From JADCGM01 sp943370355 (GTDB taxonomy: Bacteria > Pseudomonadota > Alphaproteobacteria > Sphingomonadales > Sphingomonadaceae), in assembly GCA_943370355.1 (NCBI GenBank), contig CALRQP020000002.1, positions 1 to 64,000 on the forward strand: DNA of 64,000 nt, read 5' to 3'. Of the stretch, positions 34,390 through 43,026 are shown one piece after another. The notes beneath the pieces were generated by a model. The model saw only the letters and a list, made by a program, of their open reading frames with translations. It did no database searches and was not told the DNA's origin. Numbering within the stretch: position 1 is the first letter of the stretch; each line of letters starts with the position of its first letter. A program made the translations under genes and the position numbers.

Positions 34390-36906
34390 CTAGAACTTCC
34401 GGCGTGCCTTGAGCGTCCAGGTCATCGGCCGGCTGATGTAGGTATAGTTCGACAGGCTCGACTCGTTGTACACCTTGTTCAAGCAATTCTCGCAATCGGC
34501 GGAAATCGTCCAGTTGCCGTCGTCGGTCCGGAGCGCGAGGCCCGCATTGACGAGGGCGTGCGCCTTGGTTTGCGATCCGGTGATGAACGTGCCGCTATTG
34601 GGATTGGCCGTGAACGTGCCGTTCACCCCGGTGATCGCTCCCGAATAGATCGTCGCATTGGCCGTGCCAGTTTCCAAGCTGGACCGGTAGACCACATTCA
34701 CCGACGGCGTCAGGATCCCGCCCGACGAACCCAGCACAAAGTCATAGCTGCCACCGACTGCGAAGGTGACCGTCGGCGTACGAACCGGCGTCGCGATATT
34801 GCCCTGCGCGTCGATGATGCCGGCGGCGCAGGCCGGGGCGTTGTTCGGCGTTGCCGGCGCAACCGCCGTGCTCGGCCCTAGCGGGATCTGACCTCCCGCC
34901 AGTTGCGCCTTGCACTGCGCCTGCTGCGCGCGGACTGCAGTAATACCGTAGGCGTTCGGCAGCAGAGTCTCGGAGACCTTATAATGGTCCTTCTGGTAAC
35001 CCGCATTGGCGTAAAGGTTGAGGCCCTTCATCGGCACGGCGGTCAGTTCGACTTCCAGACCCTTGTTGCGGAAATCCGCAAAATTCTGGGTGATGAAAGC
35101 GATCGACCCGTTCGGGTTCACAAACGCCGACGGCGTCTGCAAATCTGTGGTGTCGAGGTAGAAGGCCGTGACGTTCACCCGCAGACGGTTGTCGAGGAAC
35201 TGGGTCTTCAGGCCTGTTTCATAGGACCAGACCTTTTCCGGATCGAACGGCAGCAGCTGGGTCGGGTTCGATGCTCGCGCGTTCCAGCCGCCTGACTTGA
35301 AGCCGCGCGTCGCCGACGCGAAGATCAGCGTGTCCTCGTTCGGCTTGTAGTTGAGCGCGAAGCGCGGCGTCCAAAGCTTGGTCGACAGCTTCCGCGGAAT
35401 GACCTTGCCGTTGGCAGCAACCAGATTGCCATTGACGAGGCAGGTCGCGCCCGGCGTTGCCACTGCGCAAGCCGCGCGATTGTCGGTGATGTCCAGCCGC
35501 TTCGTCTCGTCGGTGTAGCGAACACCAGCCGTCAAGGTCAGCTGGTCGGTGAAATGCACGTCACCCTGGAAGTATCCGGCCGTAGCGGTCGTCTTGTTGC
35601 GAAGCGTCCGATCGGCAAGCACAAGCGTCAGCGCCGGCGACAGCGAGAACAGATCCGCAAAGTCGGTCGTGTTCTTTTCGTCGTACAAGTAGATGCCGGT
35701 CACATATTCGAACATCCCATCGAAAACCTTGCCGTTCAACTTGATTTCCTGGGTAAACTGCTTGTGGCGTCCGTCGTTCAGAATGTCGAACCCGCCCTTG
35801 GCAAACCCACGCACGGCCGGATTGGGCGCGGCAAGGCTGGGGCCGCCGCGACCGTCGAAGAAGTCGAGCGCAAACTGCTGCTTCATGTCGACCACGCCGG
35901 TGATCAGGTTCAGCGTGTGGTTCGAGCCGATGCCGATCTGCAGGTTCGAGGTGACAAGCAACTGATCAACATTGTTGCCGAGGTTGTAATTGGCCTTCCG
36001 CCCGGAAACGCCGAGCCCCGCGAACTGGCTGGTGCCAGTCGGGAAATTCTCGCGCAGGCCCGTCGTCACGAACCGGCCCTTGCAGTCGCTGGCGTTGCCG
36101 GGATTGCAATCGAAGTTGAGCAGATTCTCGCCGTCGTTGCGCATATAGGCCGCAGCGACGTTCCAGCTCACGTTCGGGGTCACCTCGACACGCGCGGCAA
36201 GCCGGAGGCCGGCCCCATCGCTGTCGTTCAGGCGCTCGCCGGTCGTGACATTTTTCACATAGCCCTTGTCGTCCTGATAGTAGCCCGACAGCTTCAGTGC
36301 GAAGCCTTCGTTCAGCGGCAGGTCGATCGAGCCGCGCGCCAGCTTCTTCGAGAAGCGGCCATAGCCGACCTCGGCATAGCCGCCGATCTCGTCGCCCGGC
36401 TTGGCAAGAATTACGTTGACCGCACCGCCGGTCGTATTGCGACCGAACAGCGTTCCCTGCGGGCCGCGCAGCACCTCGATGCGCTCAATATCGAAGAAAC
36501 TGAAATTGTTGGCATTCTGGCGGCTCAGATAGACGTCGTCGACATAGGTACCAACCGGCGGATCGAAGGTCGCGATCGTCTCGGTGTTACCAAGGCCGCG
36601 CAGATAATAGGCATTGGCAGAACCAAGACCGGTGTTGTTCGACCCGAACAGATTTGGGACGTACTGGATCAGCTGCAGCGTCTCCGTGACGCCGCGTGAG
36701 TCGAGTTCAGCGGCGGAGAAGGCGCTGACGGCGATCGGCACGTCCTGCACATTCTGCGAGCGGCGCTGTGCGGTGACGACGATTTCGTCGAGGCCGCCGC
36801 CATTGTCCGCAGCCGGTGCTGCCGTCGCAGGGGTCTGCGCCTGCAGCGCGGTCGACATCGACAGTAACGCAACCGACGACATCAGAGCGATCGTTCCAAC
36901 ACGCAT
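34390..36906 (-). CDS. TonB-dependent receptor
   Basis: An 838-residue outer-membrane receptor. The signal peptide is cleaved near ALQA (~23), the TonB-box-like DEIVVTAQRR comes next, then the plug domain with IERIEVLRGPQGTLFGRNTTGG, and a long beta-barrel ending LKARRKF with the usual C-terminal aromatic. GGGGGAGC precedes the ATG. The TTGTCCGGACAA operator is 34 bp upstream. It probably imports the catabolic substrate. Confidence 0.93.
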   Translation of the reverse strand: MRVGTIALMSSVALLSMSTALQAQTPATAAPAADNGGGLDEIVVTAQRRSQNVQDVPIAVSAFSAAELDSRGVTETLQLIQYVPNLFGSNNTGLGSANAYYLRGLGNTETIATFDPPVGTYVDDVYLSRQNANNFSFFDIERIEVLRGPQGTLFGRNTTGGAVNVILAKPGDEIGGYAEVGYGRFSKKLARGSIDLPLNEGFALKLSGYYQDDKGYVKNVTTGERLNDSDGAGLRLAARVEVTPNVSWNVAAAYMRNDGENLLNFDCNPGNASDCKGRFVTTGLRENFPTGTSQFAGLGVSGRKANYNLGNNVDQLLVTSNLQIGIGSNHTLNLITGVVDMKQQFALDFFDGRGGPSLAAPNPAVRGFAKGGFDILNDGRHKQFTQEIKLNGKVFDGMFEYVTGIYLYDEKNTTDFADLFSLSPALTLVLADRTLRNKTTATAGYFQGDVHFTDQLTLTAGVRYTDETKRLDITDNRAACAVATPGATCLVNGNLVAANGKVIPRKLSTKLWTPRFALNYKPNEDTLIFASATRGFKSGGWNARASNPTQLLPFDPEKVWSYETGLKTQFLDNRLRVNVTAFYLDTTDLQTPSAFVNPNGSIAFITQNFADFRNKGLEVELTAVPMKGLNLYANAGYQKDHYKVSETLLPNAYGITAVRAQQAQCKAQLAGGQIPLGPSTAVAPATPNNAPACAAGIIDAQGNIATPVRTPTVTFAVGGSYDFVLGSSGGILTPSVNVVYRSSLETGTANATIYSGAITGVNGTFTANPNSGTFITGSQTKAHALVNAGLALRTDDGNWTISADCENCLNKVYNESSLSNYTYISRPMTWTLKARRKF

Positions 36907-36939
36907 CTCGTAGCTCCCCCAAAATCACAAAGGCCCAAC

Positions 36940-36956
36940 TTTGTCCGGACAACTTT
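36940..36956. promoter_or_regulatory. Operator-like palindrome TTGTCCGGACAA, site 2
   Basis: TTTGTCCGGACAACTTT, containing the 12-bp palindrome at 36941-36952, lies between the leftward TonB receptor and the rightward DUF1330 gene. The whole 17-bp string recurs identically at 38129-38145, which strongly suggests a common regulator. Confidence 0.75.
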
Positions 36957-37019
36957 TGACAGCCTGCGACGGAAACGCAATAGTCACATTCGGCAACCGC
37001 AATCATTTGGGCAGCAGCT

Positions 37020-37331
37020 ATGACCGAAAAGCCACGGCCCGCCTATCTGCTGGTGACCGCGACCGTCACGGACCGGGCCAAGATTGGCGCCTACGCCAAG
37101 GCGTTGGCTGAGTCGGGCCTCTATCCGAAGCATGGCGGCTTCTACCTGTTCAGCGGCCCGGCCGCGCTGCCGCTTGAAGACTGGCGCGGCGAAAGCGTTG
37201 TCCTCGCGCAATTTCCATCGCGCGCTGATGCCGAGGCCTTCTGGAATTCCGCGCAATATCAGACCGAGATCAAGCCGCTCCGCGACGGCGCGGGCGAGTT
37301 CCACGTCGCAATCTTCGAGGCCATCCCATGA
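37020..37331 (+). CDS. DUF1330-family small protein
   Basis: A 103-residue dimeric alpha-beta barrel type protein with the DUF1330 pattern: AYLLVTATVTD strand, GLYPKHGGFYLFSG, VVLAQFPSRADAEAFWNS and a C-terminal FHVAIFE strand. Function unknown; relatives often sit in catabolic operons. It is divergent from the TonB receptor and overlaps the next membrane-protein gene by 4 bp. Confidence 0.85.
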   Translation: MTEKPRPAYLLVTATVTDRAKIGAYAKALAESGLYPKHGGFYLFSGPAALPLEDWRGESVVLAQFPSRADAEAFWNSAQYQTEIKPLRDGAGEFHVAIFEAIP

Positions 37332-38011
37332 CGCTCTATGCCCTGCTGGTCTACGTCCACCTGCTGCTGTTCGTGCTTTGGCTCGGAGCAGATGTCGGCG
37401 TGTTCGTGCTGGGGCAGCATTTCCGGAAGCGCGACATCTACGGGATTCCCGAGCGGCTGGCGCTGCTGAAGCTGCTCGTGACCGTCGATATGGTGCCGCG
37501 CAGCGCCTGGGCTCTGATGGTGCCGGTGTCGCTGACACTTGTGAAGGCGGGCGGCTGGTGGAGTGATGAGCCGCTATGGCTGATCGCGGCGGCTTGGGCG
37601 ATCGGCGGCGGCTGGCTGTGGCTGGTCTGGGACGCGCATCTGCACGACCAGACCCCGCGCGCCGCGCGCAACCGCCGCATCGAAGGCTGGCTGCGCTATG
37701 GCCTCACACTGTTCTATCTGGGCCTCGGCGGGATGTCGCTGGCGACCGGCGCACCGCTCGCACCGCAATGGCTGGCCGCCAAGGCGCTGCTGTTCGGGCT
37801 GATTTTCGCAGCCGCGATCATGATCGACGTTGCGTTCAAACCGGTTGGCCCGCAATTGATGCGGCTGATCGCCGAGGGATCGAGCGACGCGACCGAAGTC
37901 CCGCTACGCGCGACGATGGACCGGACGCGGATCTGGGTGTGGGCGGTCTATCTGCTGCTCGTCGCAACCAGCCTGCTTTGCGTTCTGGGAACGAAAGGCG
38001 TCATTTCCTGA
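37328..38011 (+). CDS. Integral membrane protein
   Basis: A 227-residue protein with about six hydrophobic segments (near residues 5-29, 45-72, 82-102, 118-140, 143-165 and 200-222). His11 in YVHLLLFVLWLGADVG recalls CopD/DUF2269-type cytochrome-like membrane proteins, but the assignment is not secure. It is co-transcribed with the DUF1330 gene. Confidence 0.65.
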   Translation: MTLYALLVYVHLLLFVLWLGADVGVFVLGQHFRKRDIYGIPERLALLKLLVTVDMVPRSAWALMVPVSLTLVKAGGWWSDEPLWLIAAAWAIGGGWLWLVWDAHLHDQTPRAARNRRIEGWLRYGLTLFYLGLGGMSLATGAPLAPQWLAAKALLFGLIFAAAIMIDVAFKPVGPQLMRLIAEGSSDATEVPLRATMDRTRIWVWAVYLLLVATSLLCVLGTKGVIS

Positions 38012-38128
38012 AGTGCGACCTTTTCATTCGCCTCGACGAATTATTCGAAGTCGCCGCGCGAGATTGGCCTGTCCGTATGGCGGAGGGTCGCCCACACAAT
38101 CATTTGCGGCGCGCGCGAAATTCTCCTA

Positions 38129-38145
38129 TTTGTCCGGACAACTTT
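38129..38145. promoter_or_regulatory. Operator-like palindrome TTGTCCGGACAA, site 3
   Basis: TTTGTCCGGACAACTTT is identical over 17 bp to the site at 36940. It lies about 70 bp before the MaoC ATG in the 203-bp gap that opens the MaoC / acyl-CoA dehydrogenase / CoA-transferase operon. Nothing else is recognised in that gap. Confidence 0.75.
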
Positions 38146-38214
38146 GAAAATATGGCAGACTCGCCGTGACATCGAGCACGCTGTTCGCCAAACGAGCGGC
38201 AAGGGGAGAAGCAG

Positions 38215-38724
38215 ATGCGTGATGGCGTGATCGAAGTCGGGCCGCAGCGGTACCGCGAGACGTTCGGGCGCTATTTCGAGCAGTTCACCGTCGGTGATGT
38301 CTATGAGCACCGCCCCGGTCGCACGATCACCGAGAATGACAATATCTGGTTCACGCTGCTGACGATGAACACGCACCCGTCGCATTTCGACCATGTCTAC
38401 GCGTCGAAAACCGAGTTCAAGAAGCCGCTCGTCAATTCGCCACTGACTGTGGCGATCCTTGTCGGCATGTCGGTGTCGGATGTCAGCCAGAAGGCGGTCG
38501 CCAATCTCGGCTGGAAGGAAATCAACATGACCGCGCCGGTGTTCGCCGGCGACACGCTCTATGCGGAGACCGAGGTCATCGAAAAACGCGAGTCCAAATC
38601 GCGCCCCGAGCAGGGACTGGTGACGGTCAAGACGATTGGCCGGAATCAGGACGGCGTCGCGGTCTGCGACTTCGTGCGGACCATGCTGATCTGGAAGCGC
38701 GGCTTCGGCCCCGGCGACGAATAA
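38215..38724 (+). CDS. MaoC-family (R)-hydratase-like protein
   Basis: A 169-residue hot-dog-fold protein; FEQFTVGDVYEHRPGRTITE followed by NPSH-like NTHPSHFDHVYA is the MaoC dehydratase pattern. It probably hydrates or dehydrates an enoyl- or mesaconyl-type CoA ester. AAGGGGAG precedes the ATG. It is first in an operon with acyl-CoA dehydrogenase and two CoA-transferases, under the TTGTCCGGACAA site. Confidence 0.88.
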   Translation: MRDGVIEVGPQRYRETFGRYFEQFTVGDVYEHRPGRTITENDNIWFTLLTMNTHPSHFDHVYASKTEFKKPLVNSPLTVAILVGMSVSDVSQKAVANLGWKEINMTAPVFAGDTLYAETEVIEKRESKSRPEQGLVTVKTIGRNQDGVAVCDFVRTMLIWKRGFGPGDE

Positions 38725-38734
38725 GGAACCGACA

Positions 38735-39910
38735 GTGGCCACCGCCTATCAGCAAGTCCGCAGCGTCGATCCCGATTTCGAGCGCCAGCTGCTCGACACC
38801 ATCGACAAATGGATCGACCGCGATCTGAAGCCCGTGATCATGCATCATGATCATGAGGATATCTGGCCCGAAGACACCGTACGGCAAATGGCCGAGCTCG
38901 GCCTGTTCGGCGCGACCATCGGCGAGGAATGGGGCGGTCTGGGACTGCCTGCGACCACCTATGCCAAGCTCATTGCGCGCATCTCGTCCTTCTGGATGGC
39001 GCCGACCGGCATCTTCAACTCGCACCTGATCTGCGCGCTGGCGATCGAGAAGTTTGGCACCGATGCGCAAAAGGCAAAATGGCTTCCGGCGATGGCCTCG
39101 GGCGAAATTCGCGGCGGCCTTGCGCTGACCGAACCCGATGCTGGCACCGACCTGCAGGGCATCCGCATGACCGCCAAGCGCGATGGCGATGACTATGTGA
39201 TCAACGGCACCAAGACCTGGATTTCGAACGGCATCAAGGGTTCGGTGTTCGCACTGCTGGTCAAGACCGATCCGGAGGCCGACCCGCGCTACAAGGGCAT
39301 GAGCCTGTTCATCGCCGACAAGCGCGAGGGGTTCCGGGTCGGCAAGAAAATCCCGAAGCTGGGCTACAAGGCCATCGATTCCGCTGAACTCATATTTGAG
39401 GACTATCGCATCCCCGCCGACCAGCTCATCGGCGGTGTCGAGGGCCAGGGCTTTTTTCAGGCGACCGGCGGTCTGGAACTCGGCCGCATCAATGTCGCGG
39501 CGCGTGGTGTCGGACTGGCCGAAGGCGCGCTGCGCCTCGCGACCGAATATGCGCAGGTCCGCAAGACGATGGGCAAGCCGATTGTCGAACATCAGGCGAT
39601 CCAGCTCAAACTCGGCGAGATGGTGACGCGTGCCCGCGCGGCGCGGCTGCTGACACTCGACGCGTCCGCGGCATTCGACCGTGGCGAGCGTGTCGATATG
39701 GAAGCCGGGATGGCCAAATATTTCGCGTCGGAGGCCGCCGTGCGCAATTCCGAAGAGGCGATGCGGGTGTTCGGCGGCTATTCCTATTCGAAGGAATATG
39801 ACATCGAGCGCTTCTACCGCGACAGTCTGCTGATGTGCATCGGCGAAGGCACCAATGAGATGCAGCGCATGATTATCGCGAAACAGTGGGTGAAGCGGAA
39901 CCCCGCGTGA
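38735..39910 (+). CDS. Acyl-CoA dehydrogenase
   Basis: A 391-residue FAD enzyme that oxidises an acyl-CoA to the enoyl-CoA. Motifs are ALTEPDAGTDLQG, KTWISNGIKG, GGYSYSKEYDIERFYRD and a C-terminal IGEGTNEMQR, where the Glu aligns with the catalytic base of medium-chain type enzymes. The start is GTG 38735 after AAGGAACC. It sits between MaoC and CoA-transferase genes, so it probably handles a short branched or dicarboxyl CoA ester. Confidence 0.93.
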   Translation: MATAYQQVRSVDPDFERQLLDTIDKWIDRDLKPVIMHHDHEDIWPEDTVRQMAELGLFGATIGEEWGGLGLPATTYAKLIARISSFWMAPTGIFNSHLICALAIEKFGTDAQKAKWLPAMASGEIRGGLALTEPDAGTDLQGIRMTAKRDGDDYVINGTKTWISNGIKGSVFALLVKTDPEADPRYKGMSLFIADKREGFRVGKKIPKLGYKAIDSAELIFEDYRIPADQLIGGVEGQGFFQATGGLELGRINVAARGVGLAEGALRLATEYAQVRKTMGKPIVEHQAIQLKLGEMVTRARAARLLTLDASAAFDRGERVDMEAGMAKYFASEAAVRNSEEAMRVFGGYSYSKEYDIERFYRDSLLMCIGEGTNEMQRMIIAKQWVKRNPA

Positions 39911-41100
39911 CCCAGCCCCTGCCGCTCGCTGGCCTGCGCATCCTGTCGGTCGAACAATATGGCGCCGGGCCTTACGGCACGATGTTCCTGGCACAGCTCG
40001 GGGCCGAGGTCATCAAGATCGAGCCGCCGGGCGGCGGGGACTCGGCGCGCGCGACCGGCCCCTATTTCCTCGGCGACGATGACAGCCTGTTCTTTCAGAC
40101 CTTCAATCTCAACAAACGCTCGCTGACGCTCGACCTCAAGGCCCCCGAGGGCAAGGCGATCTTCCACAAGCTCGTCGCGACCGCTGACGCGGTCTGCAAC
40201 AATGCGCGGGGCGACCAGCCGGCGAAGCTCGGCCTGACCTATGACGCCTTGAAGCATCTCAATCCGACGCTCGTCTGCGCGCATCTGTCAGCCTATGGCC
40301 GCGGCACCACCCGCGAGGCATGGCCGGGCTACGACTATCTGATGCAGGCCGAAGCTGGGTTCATGTCGGTCACCGGCGACCCCGACGGCCCGCCGCAGCG
40401 CTTCGGCCTGTCGATCGTCGACTTCATGACCGGCGCGATGCTCGCGATCGGCACGCAAGCGGCGATCATCGGCGCGCGCGAGACGGGCGTCGGCCGCGAC
40501 GTCGATGTGTCGCTGCTCGACACCGCACTGCACCAGACCAGCTACCCGGCACTCTGGTATATGAACGAGGGCTATGTGACGGGCCGCGCGCCGAGGTCGG
40601 CGCATCCGTCGGTCACCCCGTCGCAGACCTTCCGCACTGCCGACGGCTGGCTTTTCGTTATGGCGCAGCTGCCCAAATTCTGGGTGCTGCTCACCGACCT
40701 AATCGGCCGCGCCAACCTGCGCTCCGACGCGCGCTTCGACAGCCTTGCCGCAAGACTCGCAAACCGGGACACGCTGACCCGCGAGCTTGACGCCGTGTTC
40801 ATGGCCCATCCCACCGCGCATTGGATGAAGCTGCTCGGGGGCATTGTGCCCGTGGCCCCCGTCAATGACCTCGCACAAGCGCTGGATTCCTCGTGGCAGG
40901 AGGAAGTCGGCATGCTCGACCGCGTCGATCATCCTGCGAAAGCGGGCATGCGAATACTTGCCAGCCCCATCCGCGTCGATGGCAACCGCCTGCCCAACAG
41001 CGCTGGACCAAGTCTCGGTGCCGATACCGGCGATCTGCTGGCCGAAATCGGCTATGTGGACTCCGACATCGCAAAGCTGCGTGCGTCGGGGGTGATTTAG
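39907..41100 (+). CDS. CaiB/BaiF-family CoA-transferase
   Basis: A class III CoA-transferase, 397 residues, from GTG 39907 in a GTGA overlap with the dehydrogenase stop. Motifs are LSVEQYGAGPYGTMFLAQLG, FNLNKRSLTLDLKAPEG and the conserved acid in PGYDYLMQAEAG. It is followed closely by another CoA-transferase, so the pair may act on different acids or as a heteromer. Confidence 0.92.
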   Translation: MTQPLPLAGLRILSVEQYGAGPYGTMFLAQLGAEVIKIEPPGGGDSARATGPYFLGDDDSLFFQTFNLNKRSLTLDLKAPEGKAIFHKLVATADAVCNNARGDQPAKLGLTYDALKHLNPTLVCAHLSAYGRGTTREAWPGYDYLMQAEAGFMSVTGDPDGPPQRFGLSIVDFMTGAMLAIGTQAAIIGARETGVGRDVDVSLLDTALHQTSYPALWYMNEGYVTGRAPRSAHPSVTPSQTFRTADGWLFVMAQLPKFWVLLTDLIGRANLRSDARFDSLAARLANRDTLTRELDAVFMAHPTAHWMKLLGGIVPVAPVNDLAQALDSSWQEEVGMLDRVDHPAKAGMRILASPIRVDGNRLPNSAGPSLGADTGDLLAEIGYVDSDIAKLRASGVI

Positions 41101-41105
41101 GTCGA

Positions 41106-42206
41106 ATGAGCAAGCTCAGCGGCATCAAGGTCGTCGATCTGTCCCAGTTCCTGCCGGGGCCGATGCTGACCGTGATGATGGCCGATCATGGTGCCGATGT
41201 GATCAAGGTCGAACCACTGACCGGCGATCCGGCCCGAGCGATGGCCCCGTTCGAGGACGGGCATTCGGTGTGGTTCCGCAACCTCAACCGCGGCAAACGG
41301 TCGGTCGCGCTCGACTTGAAGTCGGACGCCGGCCGCGATGCGCTCTGGGCGCTCATCGACGGCGCGGATGTGTTCATCGAGGGCTTCCGCCCCGGCGTGA
41401 TCGGCCGCCTCGGCTTCGGTTATGAGGCCGTCGCGGCGCGCAACCCGCGCATCGTTTATTGCTCGATCTCGGCATTTGGCCAAACCGGCGCGCTCGCCCA
41501 TCATCCCGCCCATGATCTCGCCGTCCAGTCGTTGGCCGGGTTCATCTCGGTCAATGACGGGCCCGATGGCCTGCCCGTCGTGCCGGGCGCGCCATCCGCC
41601 GACCTTGCCGCCGGACTGACCGGCCTGTCGGCGGTCCTCATGGCGTTGATCGGCCGCGAGCGGACGGGGCGTGGCGACTATATCGACGTCGCGATGTTCG
41701 ATTCGCTGCTGCCCTGGTGCGCACATACCGCCGGCAGCGCGATCGCCGGGGGCGAAGCGCCCCGGTCGGCAACGCAGCGGTCGCTCGGCGGGGCTGGTTT
41801 CTACAATGTCTACCGCTGCGCCGATGGACGGCATGTGACCCTTGGCGGGCGTGAGATGAAATTCGTCGCCAACCTGCTGAAAGAACTCGGCCGGCCCGAC
41901 CTGATCCCACTCGGCGAGGCCGACGCGGGCCCGGCACAGGCACCGCTCCGCGCCTTCCTGACCGAGACCTTCCTGACGCGGACCCGCGACCAATGGGTCG
42001 AATGGTTCGCCGACAAGGATGTCGCGTTCGCGCCCGTTCTCGATTTCGCCGAAGCTTTCGCGAGCGACCATGTCGCCGAACGCGGCCTGCTCACCCGCTC
42101 GCCTGGCCAGATCGGTTCCGCCATCCGCTTCCGGAACGAGCCGGCGTTACCGCCCGGCGAGGCCCCTGCCCTCGGTCAGCCCGGCGAATCGATATGCATC
42201 GAGTAG
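41106..42206 (+). CDS. CaiB/BaiF-family CoA-transferase, second copy
   Basis: A 366-residue class III CoA-transferase beginning VVDLSQFLPGPMLTVMMADH, with NRGKRSVALDLKSDAG, ENFRPG-like IEGFRPGVIGRLG and the conserved acid in HPAHDLAVQSLAG. It lies 5 bp after the first copy. Its 3' end overlaps the convergent GntR gene by 31 bp. An upstream in-frame extension lies within the previous gene and was rejected. Confidence 0.92.
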   Translation: MSKLSGIKVVDLSQFLPGPMLTVMMADHGADVIKVEPLTGDPARAMAPFEDGHSVWFRNLNRGKRSVALDLKSDAGRDALWALIDGADVFIEGFRPGVIGRLGFGYEAVAARNPRIVYCSISAFGQTGALAHHPAHDLAVQSLAGFISVNDGPDGLPVVPGAPSADLAAGLTGLSAVLMALIGRERTGRGDYIDVAMFDSLLPWCAHTAGSAIAGGEAPRSATQRSLGGAGFYNVYRCADGRHVTLGGREMKFVANLLKELGRPDLIPLGEADAGPAQAPLRAFLTETFLTRTRDQWVEWFADKDVAFAPVLDFAEAFASDHVAERGLLTRSPGQIGSAIRFRNEPALPPGEAPALGQPGESICIE

Positions 42207-42913
42207 GTGAACCGGTCCCCCGGCTGAATGCTCGACGACAGCTCGAAGAGCCGGCCGTTCGCGTCATAATAAGTGCGTACGATGCGCAGGCACGGCGCGC
42301 GCCGCTGGATTTGCAACGCCTCCGCCTGAATCCGGTTCGCCGCCACCGCCTGGATATCCTGGTCGATGCGCGCCAGCCGCACCCGGCCGAGCCGCTCGAG
42401 CTGGCTGAAGATCGGCTGTCCATTCTGCCGCACGCCATTCGCCGCCTCGGCAAGTTCGGGCGGTACAAACACCTCGGTGAAGGCGATCGGCCGGCCAGAG
42501 CCGCCGACGGTGCGCAGGCCGGTGAAACCGCACCAGCGATCGCCCGCCCGCGCGCCGACGTCGCGCGCCTGCTTCGCGGTCAGGCTGATCAGCCCGAGAT
42601 AGTCGAAACTGAACTGGCTGTTCGCGGCATATTGGAGGATTTCCTCGACATTCGACAGCGAGTGCCGCGTCAGCCGGTTCGGGTTGGGCGGCGCAACCGT
42701 CGTGCCCGACCCGCGCCGGCGGCTGATCATGCCTTCAGTCTGCAACTGGCGCAGCGCCTCGCGCACCGTGAAGCGCGACACGCCAAAGCGCGCGCACAGC
42801 TCGGCCTCGGTCGGCAGCTGACTGCCCTCGCCGAACTCGCCGCGCGAAATCTCGTCGCGGAGGTGGGTCGCAATCTGCAGGTAACGGGGATCGCCGACGC
42901 CGCGCTTGGCCAT
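42176..42913 (-). CDS. GntR-family (HutC/UTRA) regulator
   Basis: A 245-residue regulator: winged helix-turn-helix at 8-76 (YLQIATHLRDEISRGEF, TEAELCARFGVSRFTVREAL) and a UTRA domain ending SSSIQPGDRFTYSMHIDSPG. It is divergent from the MmgE/PrpD operon. A degenerate TTGTCCGGACAA site at 42996-43007 lies in that promoter region, making this the best candidate to control the four sites of that type. Confidence 0.9.
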   Translation of the reverse strand: MAKRGVGDPRYLQIATHLRDEISRGEFGEGSQLPTEAELCARFGVSRFTVREALRQLQTEGMISRRRGSGTTVAPPNPNRLTRHSLSNVEEILQYAANSQFSFDYLGLISLTAKQARDVGARAGDRWCGFTGLRTVGGSGRPIAFTEVFVPPELAEAANGVRQNGQPIFSQLERLGRVRLARIDQDIQAVAANRIQAEALQIQRRAPCLRIVRTYYDANGRLFELSSSIQPGDRFTYSMHIDSPG

Positions 42914-42995
42914 TCGTCACCAGAGTCCTGCTTGAAAATCCTGACTGCCGTCCAACCCGATTACGTCGCGAAACGCAACCTGCGATCATTCCGAA

Positions 42996-43007
42996 ATGAC
43001 CGGACAA
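42996..43007. promoter_or_regulatory. Degenerate TTGTCCGGACAA site 4
   Basis: ATGACCGGACAA matches the 12-bp palindrome of sites 1-3 at 10 positions, with the right half intact and followed by C as in sites 2 and 3. It lies 20 bp before the MmgE/PrpD ATG and 83 bp from the GntR start, so a weak autoregulatory site is plausible. Confidence 0.45.
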
Positions 43008-43026
43008 CTGGCCGGGTTGTGCGCGC

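Noticed and set aside
35554..36699. 381-residue plus-strand frame inside the TonB receptor
   Set aside because: Antisense to a receptor with signal peptide, plug and barrel all intact.
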